A stretch of DNA of 64,000 nt from Platerodrilus igneus. Its lineage: Eukaryota > Arthropoda > Insecta > Coleoptera > Lycidae. Made by a program: the position numbers and the translations under genes. Under the pieces are notes generated by a model. It saw nothing but the letters and a program-made list of their open reading frames with translations, was not told the DNA's origin and ran no database searches. Positions within the stretch are counted from its first letter, which is position 1. Every line of letters begins with the position of its first letter. This document shows, in pieces, positions 46,773 through 58,959 of this stretch. The DNA is taken from contig JARFIW010001491.1 in assembly GCA_036346225.1 (NCBI GenBank), positions 2,108,001 through 2,172,000 of the forward strand. Reading direction: 5' to 3'.

Positions 46773-49500
46773 ACCCGTTCTATTTAGTTTGTACTTAAAC
46801 TGTAATCATTGTATCACTTTTAAACGTGTTTGGTATTTGATATAAATGTCGCGTAATTTGCCGCGTAATCATGTTATATTAAACGATTGCGCAATAATAT
46901 GAACGCGGGAAATCGTATCAACATCAGCTTCAAGAATATTGCAACTATGGATTACAAGCAAGTTAGAACTGTAACATTTAGCTACAGAGCTAATTTCTGT
47001 TTCTCTTTCGTTAATTCTCCAAACAGTAACACTGCACTCGCAATGTGTTCTCGTAGATGCATTTCTCTCCAACAGAGATCACTCAAAGGCTGCACACTGA
47101 CTATGTCAATATTAGATAATACCTTACCTCTCGACTCAAATGAAATACAAATTCAAGATATCTTTGCTCTTAACATTCATGATCAAATATCAATAGCATA
47201 CAAAACTGCCATATTTCGATAATTATCACTAAAACCCTCCACATAAAAACATTTAAATGAGAAATTAAATACCTTTTTCACAATCACATCTCCTTTAGAA
47301 CATACTTGCGTACCACGCTGGCAACGAAAAACATCAACTGCAAAGTATGAGATCATCACCGAGCGACCTTACTAAACCCTTCATTCGTGCAAACATAACC
47401 ATTGACCGTTTTCTAATTTAGTTGCCAATCATTTTATGAAAAACGCTTTTCGTTTTTTTTTCAAACTGTATCAGATCCCGCATGCAATATGGAATAAAAT
47501 TATATTAATACTCGATTCCACGGGTGAAGTATCCAACATAAAGTCATTTATTCGAATTTTTAACGAATGTCACCAACGGGTGCCCGGCCATGAGTATAAA
47601 AACAAACCTAGATGAAACACCCAATTTTGGAAAAAATCCGATATAACCATCTGACTTTCCAACTGTTGAACCCTAAACTTACTCTCCCAAGATAAAAACT
47701 GTCAAAAGTACAATTTGTTTTTTCGGATCAGTATTTTATCTAGTTGCGGTGATCAATAGAGTCCAAATGAAAATAGTTTCTCGCCCACCCTAGGTCTACA
47801 TTTTGCATAATAATGTCCTGATCAGTAAAGTGGTTTCGGAGTTTATAAGGGCCATTCAATCAGGTCTGAAAATGTTCGATAAATCTGAACCGCAAGAGCT
47901 TTGGAGATCAGTAATGATATCAAAATATCCAAAATACATTGCCATTTAAATATATCAAATATAAAACATTCCTCCTTATCGTTTCCAAAATACTTCATTT
48001 TATTCAAAACTTTCAAATTTAGAAAAACCTATGAATTTTCGAAAACATTTTTAAAATAGAAATATAAATGATGTACGGTAAAGAAAACCATAATTTTTAG
48101 AATGTATATAGATGTGGATCTCCACTTAGTGACCGAGTGATTGGTTGACCCATGGAAAGTAGGAATACAATAGCTCACGTTTATGAGAGAACGAACTAAA
48201 ATGAATTAAGAAGGGAAGAACAAGAAATAAGAGATTGAAAAAATAGTGGAGAAGAAAATCACTAGAAAGATTAAATAAAGTGAAGAGAAAAGAGCAAAGT
48301 TGTGGCGTATTTATTTTCCTTTCCCCTTTCTGTTTTAAATTAACAATTCCTATATATCAAATTTTCAGGTAATAGAAAATGTTATTATTGTTATTGCATG
48401 GTACGCTGTATTTTTGAACTTGTATATTTTTGCGAGCTGTTCCGTATGGTTTTCGAGGGTTTTGAAGAGTTCAAAATTTGAGTGGCAATTGGCAGCGACA
48501 CAGAGTGCCTCGGAGGCTTCAAGTGGTTGTATGTGGTCATTACTACATATCCTAAGAAACGATCAAATTCTTTAGCATAAAAATGTGTTTTACATTTTTT
48601 ACATTATCTTTATAAGAAATGTGTGTAGATATAAAAAGAATATTAAATTTGCGATTTTCTATTAATTTCTTTTGGTTCTCGAATTGAAAACTAGAGACAC
48701 GTAGCTTTCACCACCAAGAATTGGAAGCTTTTTTTAACGACGGATACAAAATTTAAGTAATACAGTGTTAAAGTTGTTTGCGCAGAAATTCATTATTTTG
48801 TAGTGATTGATATGTTGTGATATTAATAAGTTAGCAAGAGCTCTGTCAGCAGTTTGCTCCAAGACAATTTTATTTTACATTTACTTAATTTGTGGTAGAT
48901 ACGAGTATGTTTCATCTTTATTTTTTGTTTAGAAGGTTCAATAAAACTTAGCGGGCTTAAAACGTTTCCCAAAATTAATATAAATAACGAAAAACATTTA
49001 GATAGCAAATTTAGTCATTTCTATTTCTTTCTTTTCATCCTTTATTTGAAGGAGCCATAACCCTCTTCTTTATTTCAATTAATCCTGGTTAGGTGGTGCA
49101 TTCTCCCTCTTTCATTATAGTCTTTTAACACCCCACCCCCATCCCTTTGTTATCTACACGGAGTTAACACCGGTTAGTTGTTTTCTCTTCCGGAGTTTTT
49201 CTATTTATTTTAGTCATTTGTTTCATCTCCTCGTTCAGTGAGCTGATTTATGCCGGGAAACAATTCTTTAAGCATCTTGATGGCACCAAAACTGTGTTTT
49301 AAAACGATTTGAGTACATAATAGAAAAACAACGCCATAAAGCAGCTAAAAAACGTATAATTTTTAAAAAATAGGCTTGCGTGTATGAGAAACAGTGAAAA
49401 GGAAAAGACTGAAGACCTGTATTGTAGTCACTTACATTCAGAATCCTTCAAAAGATGCATCATGTAAATTGTCTGTAATCGTAGCGCATAATGTACATGT
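46773..49500. other. Unassigned region
   Basis: The open stretch 46887-47222 (plus) has no recognised homology. The remainder is AT-rich with nothing supported. Confidence 0.4.
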
Positions 49501-49509
49501 GTTGGGCTA

Positions 49510-49917
49510 TGTTCATTGCGCGGGGCGTCTTATAATTTTGTATATCGACTTACCTCCGCGTTATTTTATTGTTCTAAGGTGTAGTTCCTACTCTTCAACT
49601 AAGTAGACTGTATGGTGAATTATTGTACGTGTTTTGTTTGCCCTTTCACTGTGTTTTTTAGGGGTTTAATGATAAAATCACATTCGGCGACACTAATGAC
49701 TAACTCACTTTACCAAACAAACAAGCGTTTCGCTTCGATATCGATGAGCAAGTTTCTGTCACTATCCCTTTTTCAACTTAATTTCCACATGCACAATGGA
49801 GGTTTTATGACAGAATATAACGGGACAAGAGATGACAGCTTTACTATTTGATTTACAACTACGAATGTAAAATAACTTAGAATTAACCACGAAAACGTGC
49901 GACAAAGAGACCAAACA
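49510..49917 (+). mobile_element. Solo LTR, family S, copy 3
   Basis: A 408-bp element from TGTTCATTGCGCGGGG to the diverged end ACCAAACA. Perfect 5-bp duplications GGCTA flank it (49505-49509 and 49918-49922). It aligns throughout with the copies at 26246 and 35200. The mutated right terminus (CAAACA for CGAACA) and more internal changes suggest it is older than the other two. Confidence 0.93.
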
Positions 49918-50039
49918 GGCTAAGATGACAATGATGACGAAATGAGATTTGATTATATTTTAATCCTCTATAATTGCGGTAACGCGAATGTGTTATTCTG
50001 AGTAAAAATTGAGTAATAGGAAAAAATTTATTACTTTCC

Positions 50040-51610
50040 GTTAATTAAATGAGCTTTTACACAAGGGCAGCCTGAAATACTTATAAAAGTTGGTAGTTTA
50101 CATTAATAACGTGGTTATTTCAACGTAATATTAAATTAGGATTAAGAAATAAACAAGCGTTAATAACAATCGGTATTTTACACTCTTTGTATTCAATTTA
50201 AGAAAAAATACAGACATATCTCGGTAAATCACCGGACATAGGAAAGTTTATTTGTACATATTCACACGAGTTCAAAGCTAAACCATTGAATTATAGGATT
50301 GAACCGACATACTACAAACACAATAATCATAAAACCACCCATAGAAATTAATGCGTTACATGTAAACCGTGAGAGGACTTAAGAGCTCGTACAGATTCAA
50401 AGAAAGAGCCAGCATGGCAGAGTACCCCCAATATTCATATACTCGTAAATTTACAACGATAAAAAATATGTTGCAAACGTAAACAAACGGCGCCGTTTTA
50501 AAAAATGTGGGAATAAATAACCGTTCACACGAAGAGAACGACATTAACCTCGACCTTAGGACAGCTTTAGACCCACAATCTGTGAGTACGAGAGCATGGA
50601 ATAATAACCCTTGGAAACGGTAACCTATAAACCCCCGAAAATAGGAAGGGATCAGCTCGGATCAGATTATTGACACCAGTGAGCAACTTCTCAAAACTCG
50701 TTCGCGATGCCAGACGATGTTCGAAAGACAGGTGCGTTAATTGGTCGGACGGTAGTCATAAATCAAGACTGCACAGGATTAGATAGGCCCTCCGACACGA
50801 CCAAACGATCAATCTTGTAAGAAAGTAACCGGTGTTTTGAGAACTTTTGATCACCCATAACAGGTTAGAATTTTTTCTCCGAAGAATTCTGCCTGTTGAT
50901 GTGGATGGAGCTTTGAGGGAATGCAACAAAACAACAACCATCACATGCTGTTTATTGTGTCTAAGAATTGTAATTGATCGTTAACATTTATACATGCGTG
51001 GAGCTTATTCTTAACAAGAATACCAATGTTGTTGCACGCTTCTGTAAATTTAAAGCGTATCACATCAGGTTTTCATACATAAAATCTCATTGTTGTAAAA
51101 GCAAAATAGTGCGTATGAATTAAATTGGTTAAACCGCTATCATAAAATTAATTAAAATTGTTCTACACGCATATTTGGTCAAAGTAGGGGGTAGATCTTG
51201 GTATTTTTCTCTATTCTTATGTGATAACCATAATATAGGTTAGGTGTATAAGACGTAGAGTTCTTGTTTTATTATATTGTGTTTATAGTAGACTAGTAGT
51301 AGGAAGCAAGAAAGGTGTAAATCAAAGCTCCGTTAACCTCGAACAGCAGTGGAAACCGTTAATCGTCTCTCGAAACACCCATCTTCCGGGTAGGCACTAA
51401 CAGGTGAGTTGGCGTCCAAAGGCTTTATTAGACAGTGAGTTCAAAAACTTCCAGGTAGGTGTAAGGGTATTTAGTAATAGTATTGGAATTTGTATACCGC
51501 CAAAAGTAATGAATTTTAGCCTTTGTCGAACCCACCCGTACCACTGAAAGCTAGCCCGTGCACTAATTAACTGTTATGCCAATTCGGCCCCGGTAGAGTA
51601 AAATTAATTC
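50040..51610 (+). repeat. Dispersed repeat family Y, copy 2
   Basis: Direct-orientation match to 12480-13960, with several indels; this copy is about 90 bp longer. Shared landmarks: ggtaaatcaccg (50225), caaatttacaac-like text, gaccttaggacagctt (50551) with tcaaaataggacagctt (12913), and ttccaggtaggtgtaagg (51451) with tttccaggtaggtgtaagt (13815). No coding motif. Confidence 0.7.
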
Positions 51611-51625
51611 AAGCACTTAACGTCA

Positions 51626-51945
51626 TTATAAATATTTATGGTTCTGGGTTGGGACCGTGTCATTTTATAAACTAAAGTCGCCGTTTCGCCCACTTTTGTA
51701 AAGGGCTTCATCAGGATAAGAAAAGAAATTAAGTAATAAAATAATAATGATAAGAATGATAATATTAAGTAGAAAAGTAAAAGTGTAAAGAATAGAGTTA
51801 CTCCTGAACTAGCAGACTCACCAGCCTATTCAAAGCCAAAAGATGTCTTGTAGAGAAATTAGTTTATATAATAACACCGTCCCAACCCGGACCAATAAAT
51901 ATTTATGACTCCGGCCGTGAAAGCCTTCGACAATATCACTTAACG
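51626..51945 (-). mobile_element. Penelope-like element terminal fragment with hammerhead-like core
   Basis: On the minus strand, gtcgaaggctttcacggccg (near 51912-51931) is a phrase I know from termini of Penelope-like elements. Further down lies ctgatgaagccctttac ... gtgggcgaaac (about 51686-51716), with the two conserved hammerhead ribozyme core pieces CTGATGA and GAAA separated by a GCCC/GGGC helix. One extra A lies between the core and the helix, so self-cleavage is doubtful. The two sides also form an inverted repeat: 51626-51675 against 51863-51915, sharing aaatattta and gggttgggac. No reverse transcriptase or GIY-YIG part is present. Confidence 0.6.
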
Positions 51946-51949
51946 TCAA

Positions 51950-52680
51950 TTCAGCACATAATACTGCTTCGCCCAAGTTCTAAAAAACCTCAATTTTGTG
52001 CATATTACTTGGAACCATTTATCTTACTTCAGTTTCTCTTAATTTATATTTTTGGTTAAGTTTAAAATACACAAATATTTTAAAAATAGTTTTTCAACAA
52101 GTGCTGGAGATAGTTAAATATAGTTCGATAAACAAAAAAAAAAGATTTCCGGTACATGACTGCCTAAATCTTTCAAAGCAATAAAGATAATCCCGGGGTA
52201 ATGACTTGCATGATACTTTAGTTCGATTACACAATAAATATTTTGCAATTTGTACGGAAGCAAAATCGTTTTAGATATTGAGAAAAGCATCGAAAAGGAA
52301 AGATGTTTTGCAGTAGCTACAACGCATACTTTACACATGCTTACAAAATCTATTGTTTAAGTAACAATTGAAAAGATAAGCCAAAACCGTGTCAGCACTG
52401 ATGTCTTGAAAACTAATAGACTAATCGCTAATGAGCACATATTTATTTTTTATTATCTTGCACAAATTTTTCCTGTATTGTTATATAAAACACATGACGT
52501 CACTGGGTCACTGACTATTACGAATTTTATTTTACGCAGAACCTACGTGATAAGCGCGAAAAAATCAACACCAAGAGAAATGATCAAGTACCCGAACCTA
52601 GGGCACAGCGATATATGACTTCTTACCAACAACAGTATCCTGTTATTATTGAAATTCAGTTTGATCAAAAATTTCTACAA
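51950..52680. other. AT-rich stretch, nothing recognised
   Basis: No supported feature; open stretches on both strands lack homology. Confidence 0.45.
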
Positions 52681-52689
52681 TTAAAAATT

Positions 52690-53460
52690 CTCTTGCCCGT
52701 TTTTGTTTATGTCACCACTCTATTTAACAACTAAACTTGTAGATTTTGCTAAAGGTTCTGTTCTTCTAATTTTTCAACCACAAAGTTTTGAATTAACTCT
52801 CAATAGTTTTCACCATTGACAAAATCTGATTCGCCTCCTTGTTTTAGGAAACCAAGGCATATAACCTTTTGTAAATGACACGTCAAACGACAGGCTTAAT
52901 CGGATCTAAAGGATATATCTGAATGAAAAAGAACTCTAGGCTAAAAAGGCTATTCTTCTTCCACCATGAATATTTAGGTACCATTGTACATTGTCCCTCT
53001 TTATAAGTTTTTAATGAAAATCACTAATTTATCTGCCAAGAAGACAGCGTATACTTCAATCGCTAATTATGAGTATATTTTATTCTGGAAAAGAACCACA
53101 TTTTCTTCAATAATTGTGTACACACCAATCGACAAGTTTAACAGATTCTAAAAGACATACCTGAATAAAGAAATAATTTTGTCTAGCCCGGAAACGTTTT
53201 TTTTTCTACCATGAAAATCTAGATATCATTGCAAATAGTCTCTTATTATCAGTTTTTAATGAAAATAGTCGATTTCACCTGCCACAAAAAGCCTGCCTGT
53301 ATTTTAGTAGTTGATTATAATCTTTGCAAGAAAGATTTCGAACAGTCTGTATTTTATACTAGAAAAGACCAACACTTTCTTCAAATACTATGTACATATC
53401 TGTTGGATGTATTTAAGTGCAATGCTTTAGTATTACTTCTTGTTCATGATCCATCTGGGG
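52690..53460 (+). repeat. Degenerate tandem repeat, period about 242 bp, about three units
   Basis: Two clear units share ccatgaatatttaggtacca (52963) with ccatgaaaatctagatatca (53210), then agtttttaatgaaaat at 53009 and 53251, and catt(t)tcttcaa at 53099 and 53366. A third, partial unit ends at ggatctaaaggatatatctg (52903). Diverged. Confidence 0.72.
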
Positions 53461-53469
53461 GAAGATGAG

Positions 53470-54520
53470 GAAAATTCGAAAAGAAACAAATAGAAAATAA
53501 AAAATAATAAAAGACATTTACAGTGAAAGGAAAAATATCAGAATATATAATATATTAAATTTGAGCAAATGAAAAGTTTTGTAAAACGGTGCTAGAACGG
53601 AAGATAGTGTCCATATAAATTTAGAGGAATATTAGAGCTAAAAGAAGGTGAAACACATTATCCATTAAAATATTACTCGAAACTGGAAACACAGCCAAAG
53701 CTAAAAGCAGTAGTGAAAGTGGGCAAATATGAATGGAGATTTTAAATGCAGCTACGAAACAAAGAATGCGCCTAGAGCATATTTTGATGGATAATGAAGT
53801 AGATCATCTGATGAGCATATACCGAAAGACAAAATACACGAATGCCAAGTATTTATCTATTAGAGAAATCGAGTGTTCCGATTCAATATCCTATTGTACA
53901 TTGGCGAAGAGACGTTTTGTCAAATCCAGTCTGCATATGATCAGGATATCGCGTTTAACTGGATAAAATGGACAGAGTTCAAATAACTGAAACCAAAACC
54001 TACATATTTCTGGTTTGACTGAAATAAAAGACGTAAAATTGAAAACAAGCGGAAAAAATAATCACCGTAAAAAGTATTATTAAGTGTCCAGATCGATTTG
54101 GGAAAATAATGGATCAGATCTTTTCCAGAAAGTAATGCGACATAGTTCTCTACGCCAAATCCTAAAACATACAAAAACATAAAACAATGCAGAAAAAGTG
54201 CCAAATGACAATCAAAGTCGGCGGTCAAATAAAAAAGAAGACTAACAAAAATATGTAGAAGTTTATTATCATTCAAAAAGAAAAAATTGAAAAAGAGGTT
54301 TTGCTAAACAGTCATAAATGTGATATGAATAACCAATCAATATCGCAATTTTTGATATGGAAATGCGGACTGTCAACCAAGAGAGACCCCTTAGACCAAA
54401 AATGCCAAACAAATAGATGGAAAGGTAGAATTCAAACCAATTTAAAACAATATTGGACTTAATATTGACTCTGCTCTAAAAACTAGATTAAGATTATAGT
54501 AAGAGCAACTACTGTAGAAA
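53470..54520. other. AT-rich stretch, nothing recognised
   Basis: Open stretches 53733-53966 (plus) and 53941-54276 (minus) have no recognisable domain. Confidence 0.4.
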
Positions 54521-54522
54521 AA

Positions 54523-56393
54523 TTTGTTATGTACAGTTTTGACCCCAAAAATCCAGCCCGTAATTCACAGAGAAACTCGGCGAAGTACCTCCCTAATAAT
54601 TCCGTGTCTCGATAAAGTACCGAAAATCTCTAATGTACCAACAACAATGGTTGCCAATTAATTCGGTGAGAAGGGTGGTGTAAGTGTTTGAAGAGGGTCC
54701 CGAAATACTATCGTGTGGGAATTTTTTTAATTTCTGCTTTTTGCATCTTCCTTTCTTGTATTTTCGTATTTTTATTTTGATATTTTGTATTTTTCGTGCT
54801 TTTTGTGTTGATGTATTTTCGTATTGTTCCAGTTTGAAGCTTTCTTTTCTTTTCATTTCCGTGTTTTTCGTATTTAGTTTTTCTATCTTTAGATTTTTCG
54901 ATAATTTCGTTTCTTGAGTTTTCGTGTTTTGGTGTTATCGATTTTTGGTATTTTCGTATTTCGGTATTTTTGTAGTTTTGAATTTCCATATTTTGTTGGG
55001 TTTTTGTTTACTATTTATATAATATTATAATTTGATATTTTTGTTTTTTTATTATCGAATTTTCGTGTTTTCAATAATTTTTATATTTTCGTATTCTTGC
55101 ATTTTACAGATTTTCATATTTTCATATTTCTATACTTTCGATTTTTGTAGTTTGGTTTTTCGTATTATTGCATTTTTGTGTTTTCGAAATTTCCAATTTC
55201 TATATCTTTGTAGACGATAGTTTAATTTGTAAATTCTGCATATCCGTATTTCCATATTTTGTATTTTTAGGTTTTGCATTTTTGTATTTTCATATTATCA
55301 AGCTTTTCTTGGTATTTTGGTATGTTGTACATTTGTATTTTGGTTTTTCGTGTATTTGTATTTTTTTAATTTTTAATTACTCTCTCTTTTTAATTTCATT
55401 TCCTTATTATACTTATCAGATTTATTAAATTATGGTATTTGAGTACCTTCCTATTTTGTATTTTTCAATTTTAACATTTTCAAATTTTCGTATTTTTGTA
55501 TTATCGAATATTTGAGCTTTGTATTTTGGTATTTCCATGTTTTGGTGTTTTTCTATTTTTGTATTTTCGTATTTGTGTTGTTTCGTGTCTTTACAATTTT
55601 GTATTTTAAAATTTTTGATTTATTGTTTTGTCTTGAACTTTCGAGGTTTTTTAATTTTTTTATTTTTGTATTTTTGTGTTGCCGTATTTTTAGTTTTGTA
55701 CTTGGTTTTTGGTATTCTGAACTTCGTATTTTTGTATTTCTTAATCGAGAATTATCTCGGACGCCACCTCATCTCACAATACGCGGGTTTCTAGAAAAAA
55801 TCCCAGAAGGAATAACTAGAAGATACCAAAACCCAAGATCAGGAAAGTGATTCTGGCCTGAAATTTTTACACTAATGTAACTATATAAAACTACTAACTG
55901 AAAGAAAAGGGATCCCAAAATCAAATACTAAATTACGTATATATTAATCACGCCTCCAGGTAATTGCAATATCTTCTATTATATCAAAGGTGAAAATTAT
56001 TATCTTTACATAAGTGGAAACACCAGTGTATGAAACGAAGTGGTTTTCATTTCCTGAATTTGTATAATTCGCGCGTGAGTATTCTTCGTCGCAGGAGGAT
56101 GATGTCTTAAGTGCAACACCCCTAGACATTATTGATCTAAACAAATGAATCATAAAAAGCAACAATTTAAAATAAAAAGTAACGATAAAACATTTCTAAT
56201 CGTGAGACCACCATAATGAATTTGACAACCTTTAAATATAAACAATATAGATTACAATGGTAAATTAAAATGATATTTCTTTAGATCAAGAATACATGTT
56301 ATCTAAAAATTATATTTCTTAAAGGAAATAACCCTAACCTTATTTACCAATACACAGACTATTAAAATGAATTATGATTAAAAACATTACAAA
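54523..56393 (+). repeat. Dispersed repeat family X, copy 3, split by a satellite and internally deleted
   Basis: The left part 54523-54718 matches 16723-16925 (gtacagttttgaccccaaaa, gtaagtgtttgaagagggt). The right part from about 55742 matches 16935 onward (taatcgagaattatctcgg, aggaaagtgattctggcct) and ends at 56393 like copy 1 (attaaaatgaattatgatta). About 600 bp of the middle of copies 1 and 2 is missing around 55970-56200. Confidence 0.8.
54720..55742 (+). repeat. Degenerate TATTTTCG/TATTTTTG octamer-like satellite
   Basis: About 1 kb of repeated tattttcg, tatttttg and tattttgg variants. It produces spurious phenylalanine-rich open frames on the plus strand. It sits inside family X copy 3 exactly where copies 1 and 2 read a short gaaatatgtcttaatcg-like text, so it grew or inserted at this point. 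Confidence 0.9.
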
Positions 56394-56399
56394 GTTGAA

Positions 56400-57000
56400 C
56401 ACGCTATAACTAAATTAGCTATTCCAAGTATAATGTAGATAAGCAAGGAAACTCTCAGTATGCCAAAATTACATTGCAATTCATATGGCAAATCCAATAC
56501 TTCAACAGAAAATTTCAAATTGGTTGAATATAATGCATGGTCCGAGAACTGCTTGTACAACTCATGTGCCATTGGTGGGAAGAATACAACACAATATACG
56601 TAGCTACAAAAAGGAGAAAGAAGAAGAAATCCCTTCTTATAGGTAGGGGACTACTGGATACACAGCAAATGATATCAAACCCAGTAAGGAACCCATATGG
56701 CAGGCTACATTAAATGTTACCAACATACAGCTCTGTTGAGAAGAATTTGGAGAAAAAAAAGTCAAAATTAGACGTTTTCTGTTAAATTCAAGTTAAAGCT
56801 ATAGCGTCCATGATGTGATATGGTTACGGTAGAGGAAGCGTCCTTTTAGAAAAAGAAATGATGAAAATAGAATGGTTAGTTAACGAAAAGAGTTTACAAC
56901 CAAGCTTCGCTTTTACAGTACTGGCAAAGCAAATGAATTCATATGGGCTACAATTAAACAAATGTCTTGAACGGTGTCAATATTGCTCTAAATGTAAACT
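56400..57000 (+). pseudogene. Possible Tc1/pogo-type transposase scrap
   Basis: Only 56932-56967 is informative: NEFIWATIKQMS resembles the NPIE-x-x-W-x-x-(V/I)K segment that carries the last acidic residue of some DDE transposases in the Tc1/mariner group. No other catalytic block was located upstream. The rest of the interval is not recognised. Confidence 0.3.
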
Positions 57001-57499
57001 AAACTTAAACATGTGAACAACTAGAAAATGTGCAAGACAATCAAAGAAAACGGCTTAAAGCAAATTGTAGTCGATAGACTTCTGATTAAGCTTCATTGGT
57101 CAACAATAGAGTTGATCCTGCGCAGTAACCTGGCGGGCACTAAATTCTGTTAATTCTCCTACCTTTATTAGAGAAAACCGACATAATGTTATAGGTGTTA
57201 CTACGTGTAGGAAAAATATACTAGGGATGGCTAATATGTAGTAAGTATTTGGTGAAAAAAATTTGGCAGTATCAAAACATAACATCTGAGATAGTACAAC
57301 GAGGAAACTATTAATTTGCAAGAGTGAATCATAAAACCAAATAGGTATGAAAAATTTAAAAAAATGATAAACTCCGTGGATCCATAAACAAGAACTTAAA
57401 GATTTTTGTAAATACTTTCAAAGTGCCTGTCGAAATACATTGCAATCTAGATGACAGTTAAAATAACGTAAAAAAACCTGCAACCAACTAAGACACAAA

Positions 57500-58950
57500 A
57501 TGACAAGAAAATAAAAAATGATAATCAGAAATCAAGAAAAGCAAAGTTCAAAGATGTATAAACACTGGTTAGAAGAAACTATAAAAGAAACTAATAGAGG
57601 AATAAAAAAGAAGGCAAGAACTGTACTAATATATAGATAACAAAGAGAATAAATTTATGCTAAATGGTAGCCGTCGGTCTCGAAATTAAAACTAGATAAA
57701 GAGCGCAAAGATATAAATGTAGAGGACGTTCTCACCTACAGTATATGAGAATAGATAGATGTCGCTAAAAAATAAGAATAGCTAATGATTAGGCGCTGGT
57801 TGGGAGGAGGGGGAAAGCAGCACTAAAGTTATGCAAGTGATAGGTAATACGGCTTTTGTATGGCGTTGGTAATTAGGCATAAAAAAACTATTTGCAATTT
57901 TCGTCTCCAAAATAAATGAAAGCTACTTCTAGAAAAATAAAGATAACAATAGAAAAGAAAAATGTACTTGACCCAGCCGAAAACTTATTTTAATGAGGAT
58001 AGGAGAAAACCAGTCAATATGAGTTCAAGAAAAAATAGATCAACTGCGGACGCTATAAAAAAAAACTTTCGAAATTAGGAATATTAAAATACAATTAAGT
58101 ATGCGGATAGCACCTGATATTAGAAATGTTTCCAATTCGATTAAATGGGGTTTAATAATTAAAGAAATCCAACAAATATTAGCAATTGCCTAAATTTTAT
58201 GTTTGAGAGTCATCGGAAAAAAACTAAATTTATAGTAGAGAACCGAGGAGTTAGTGTACTATAAAAATTAAGATTGGGATCTCCATTACAGGATTTTTGT
58301 CAATGATTAGGTTATAGACTTCAAAATCCCAAAAGCACTATGGGTACTAGGTTGTGCAAATGCAGTAACGACAAAAATAAAAAATAAATAAAGAGCACTG
58401 CCTCAGTAGCAAGACAAAGACTGGTCACGACCTCAAAAAATTGATTTATAAGTTGTCCGTCATAAAACAACACCCTATACTGTATGGTTGATACAAGTTA
58501 AAATAGATATAGCAGAGGAACAATTACTTAGTAAAAACGTCATCAAATATCCAAAAAAATCTATCGATGAGAAAATTTAGCACAATTTCTAAAACGAAGA
58601 AACTTATATGAACAGTATCCAGGTAATTTTTAAAAATAGGTGAATCAAGGTCATTATAAAGACGGTATGGTTCGTAAGGTACTCTATCTTGCTATATAGT
58701 GGTCAATGTGGGAACATAGAAAACATAGAGCACCACCAACAAAAGCTCTCACGCCATTGGCATTATCTTCTAACCATGAAACTCTGTCTATAAAAGCACA
58801 ATGTTAGCTGAAATAATGGCAATTTACTTGACAATAGAAAAAGAAACTAGAGGATACTCCAATACAAGCAGCACGAAAAACTATAAAGTGAAAATACAGG
58901 ACAAATGTATGTAACAATAGCACCAAAGGCGTCAGAAAAAGTAGTTGGAT
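57500..58950 (+). pseudogene. Possible strongly decayed non-LTR retrotransposon
   Basis: Near 58028-58065, the text reads F-K-K then, one base shifted, NRSTADAI. This fits the GFRKNRSTADAI block at the beginning of LINE reverse transcriptases. Near 58800-58840, MLAEIMAIYLTIE resembles the Gln-Ala-Glu-x-x-Ala-Ile block of LINE RNase H domains. The order and spacing are plausible for an R1/I-type element, but everything between is unreadable. Confidence 0.3.
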
Positions 58951-58959
58951 TAAGATATT

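Noticed and set aside
54684..55850. Phe-rich open frames resembling membrane proteins
   Set aside because: They come from the TATTTTCG-like satellite; hydrophobicity is a by-product of T-rich codons.
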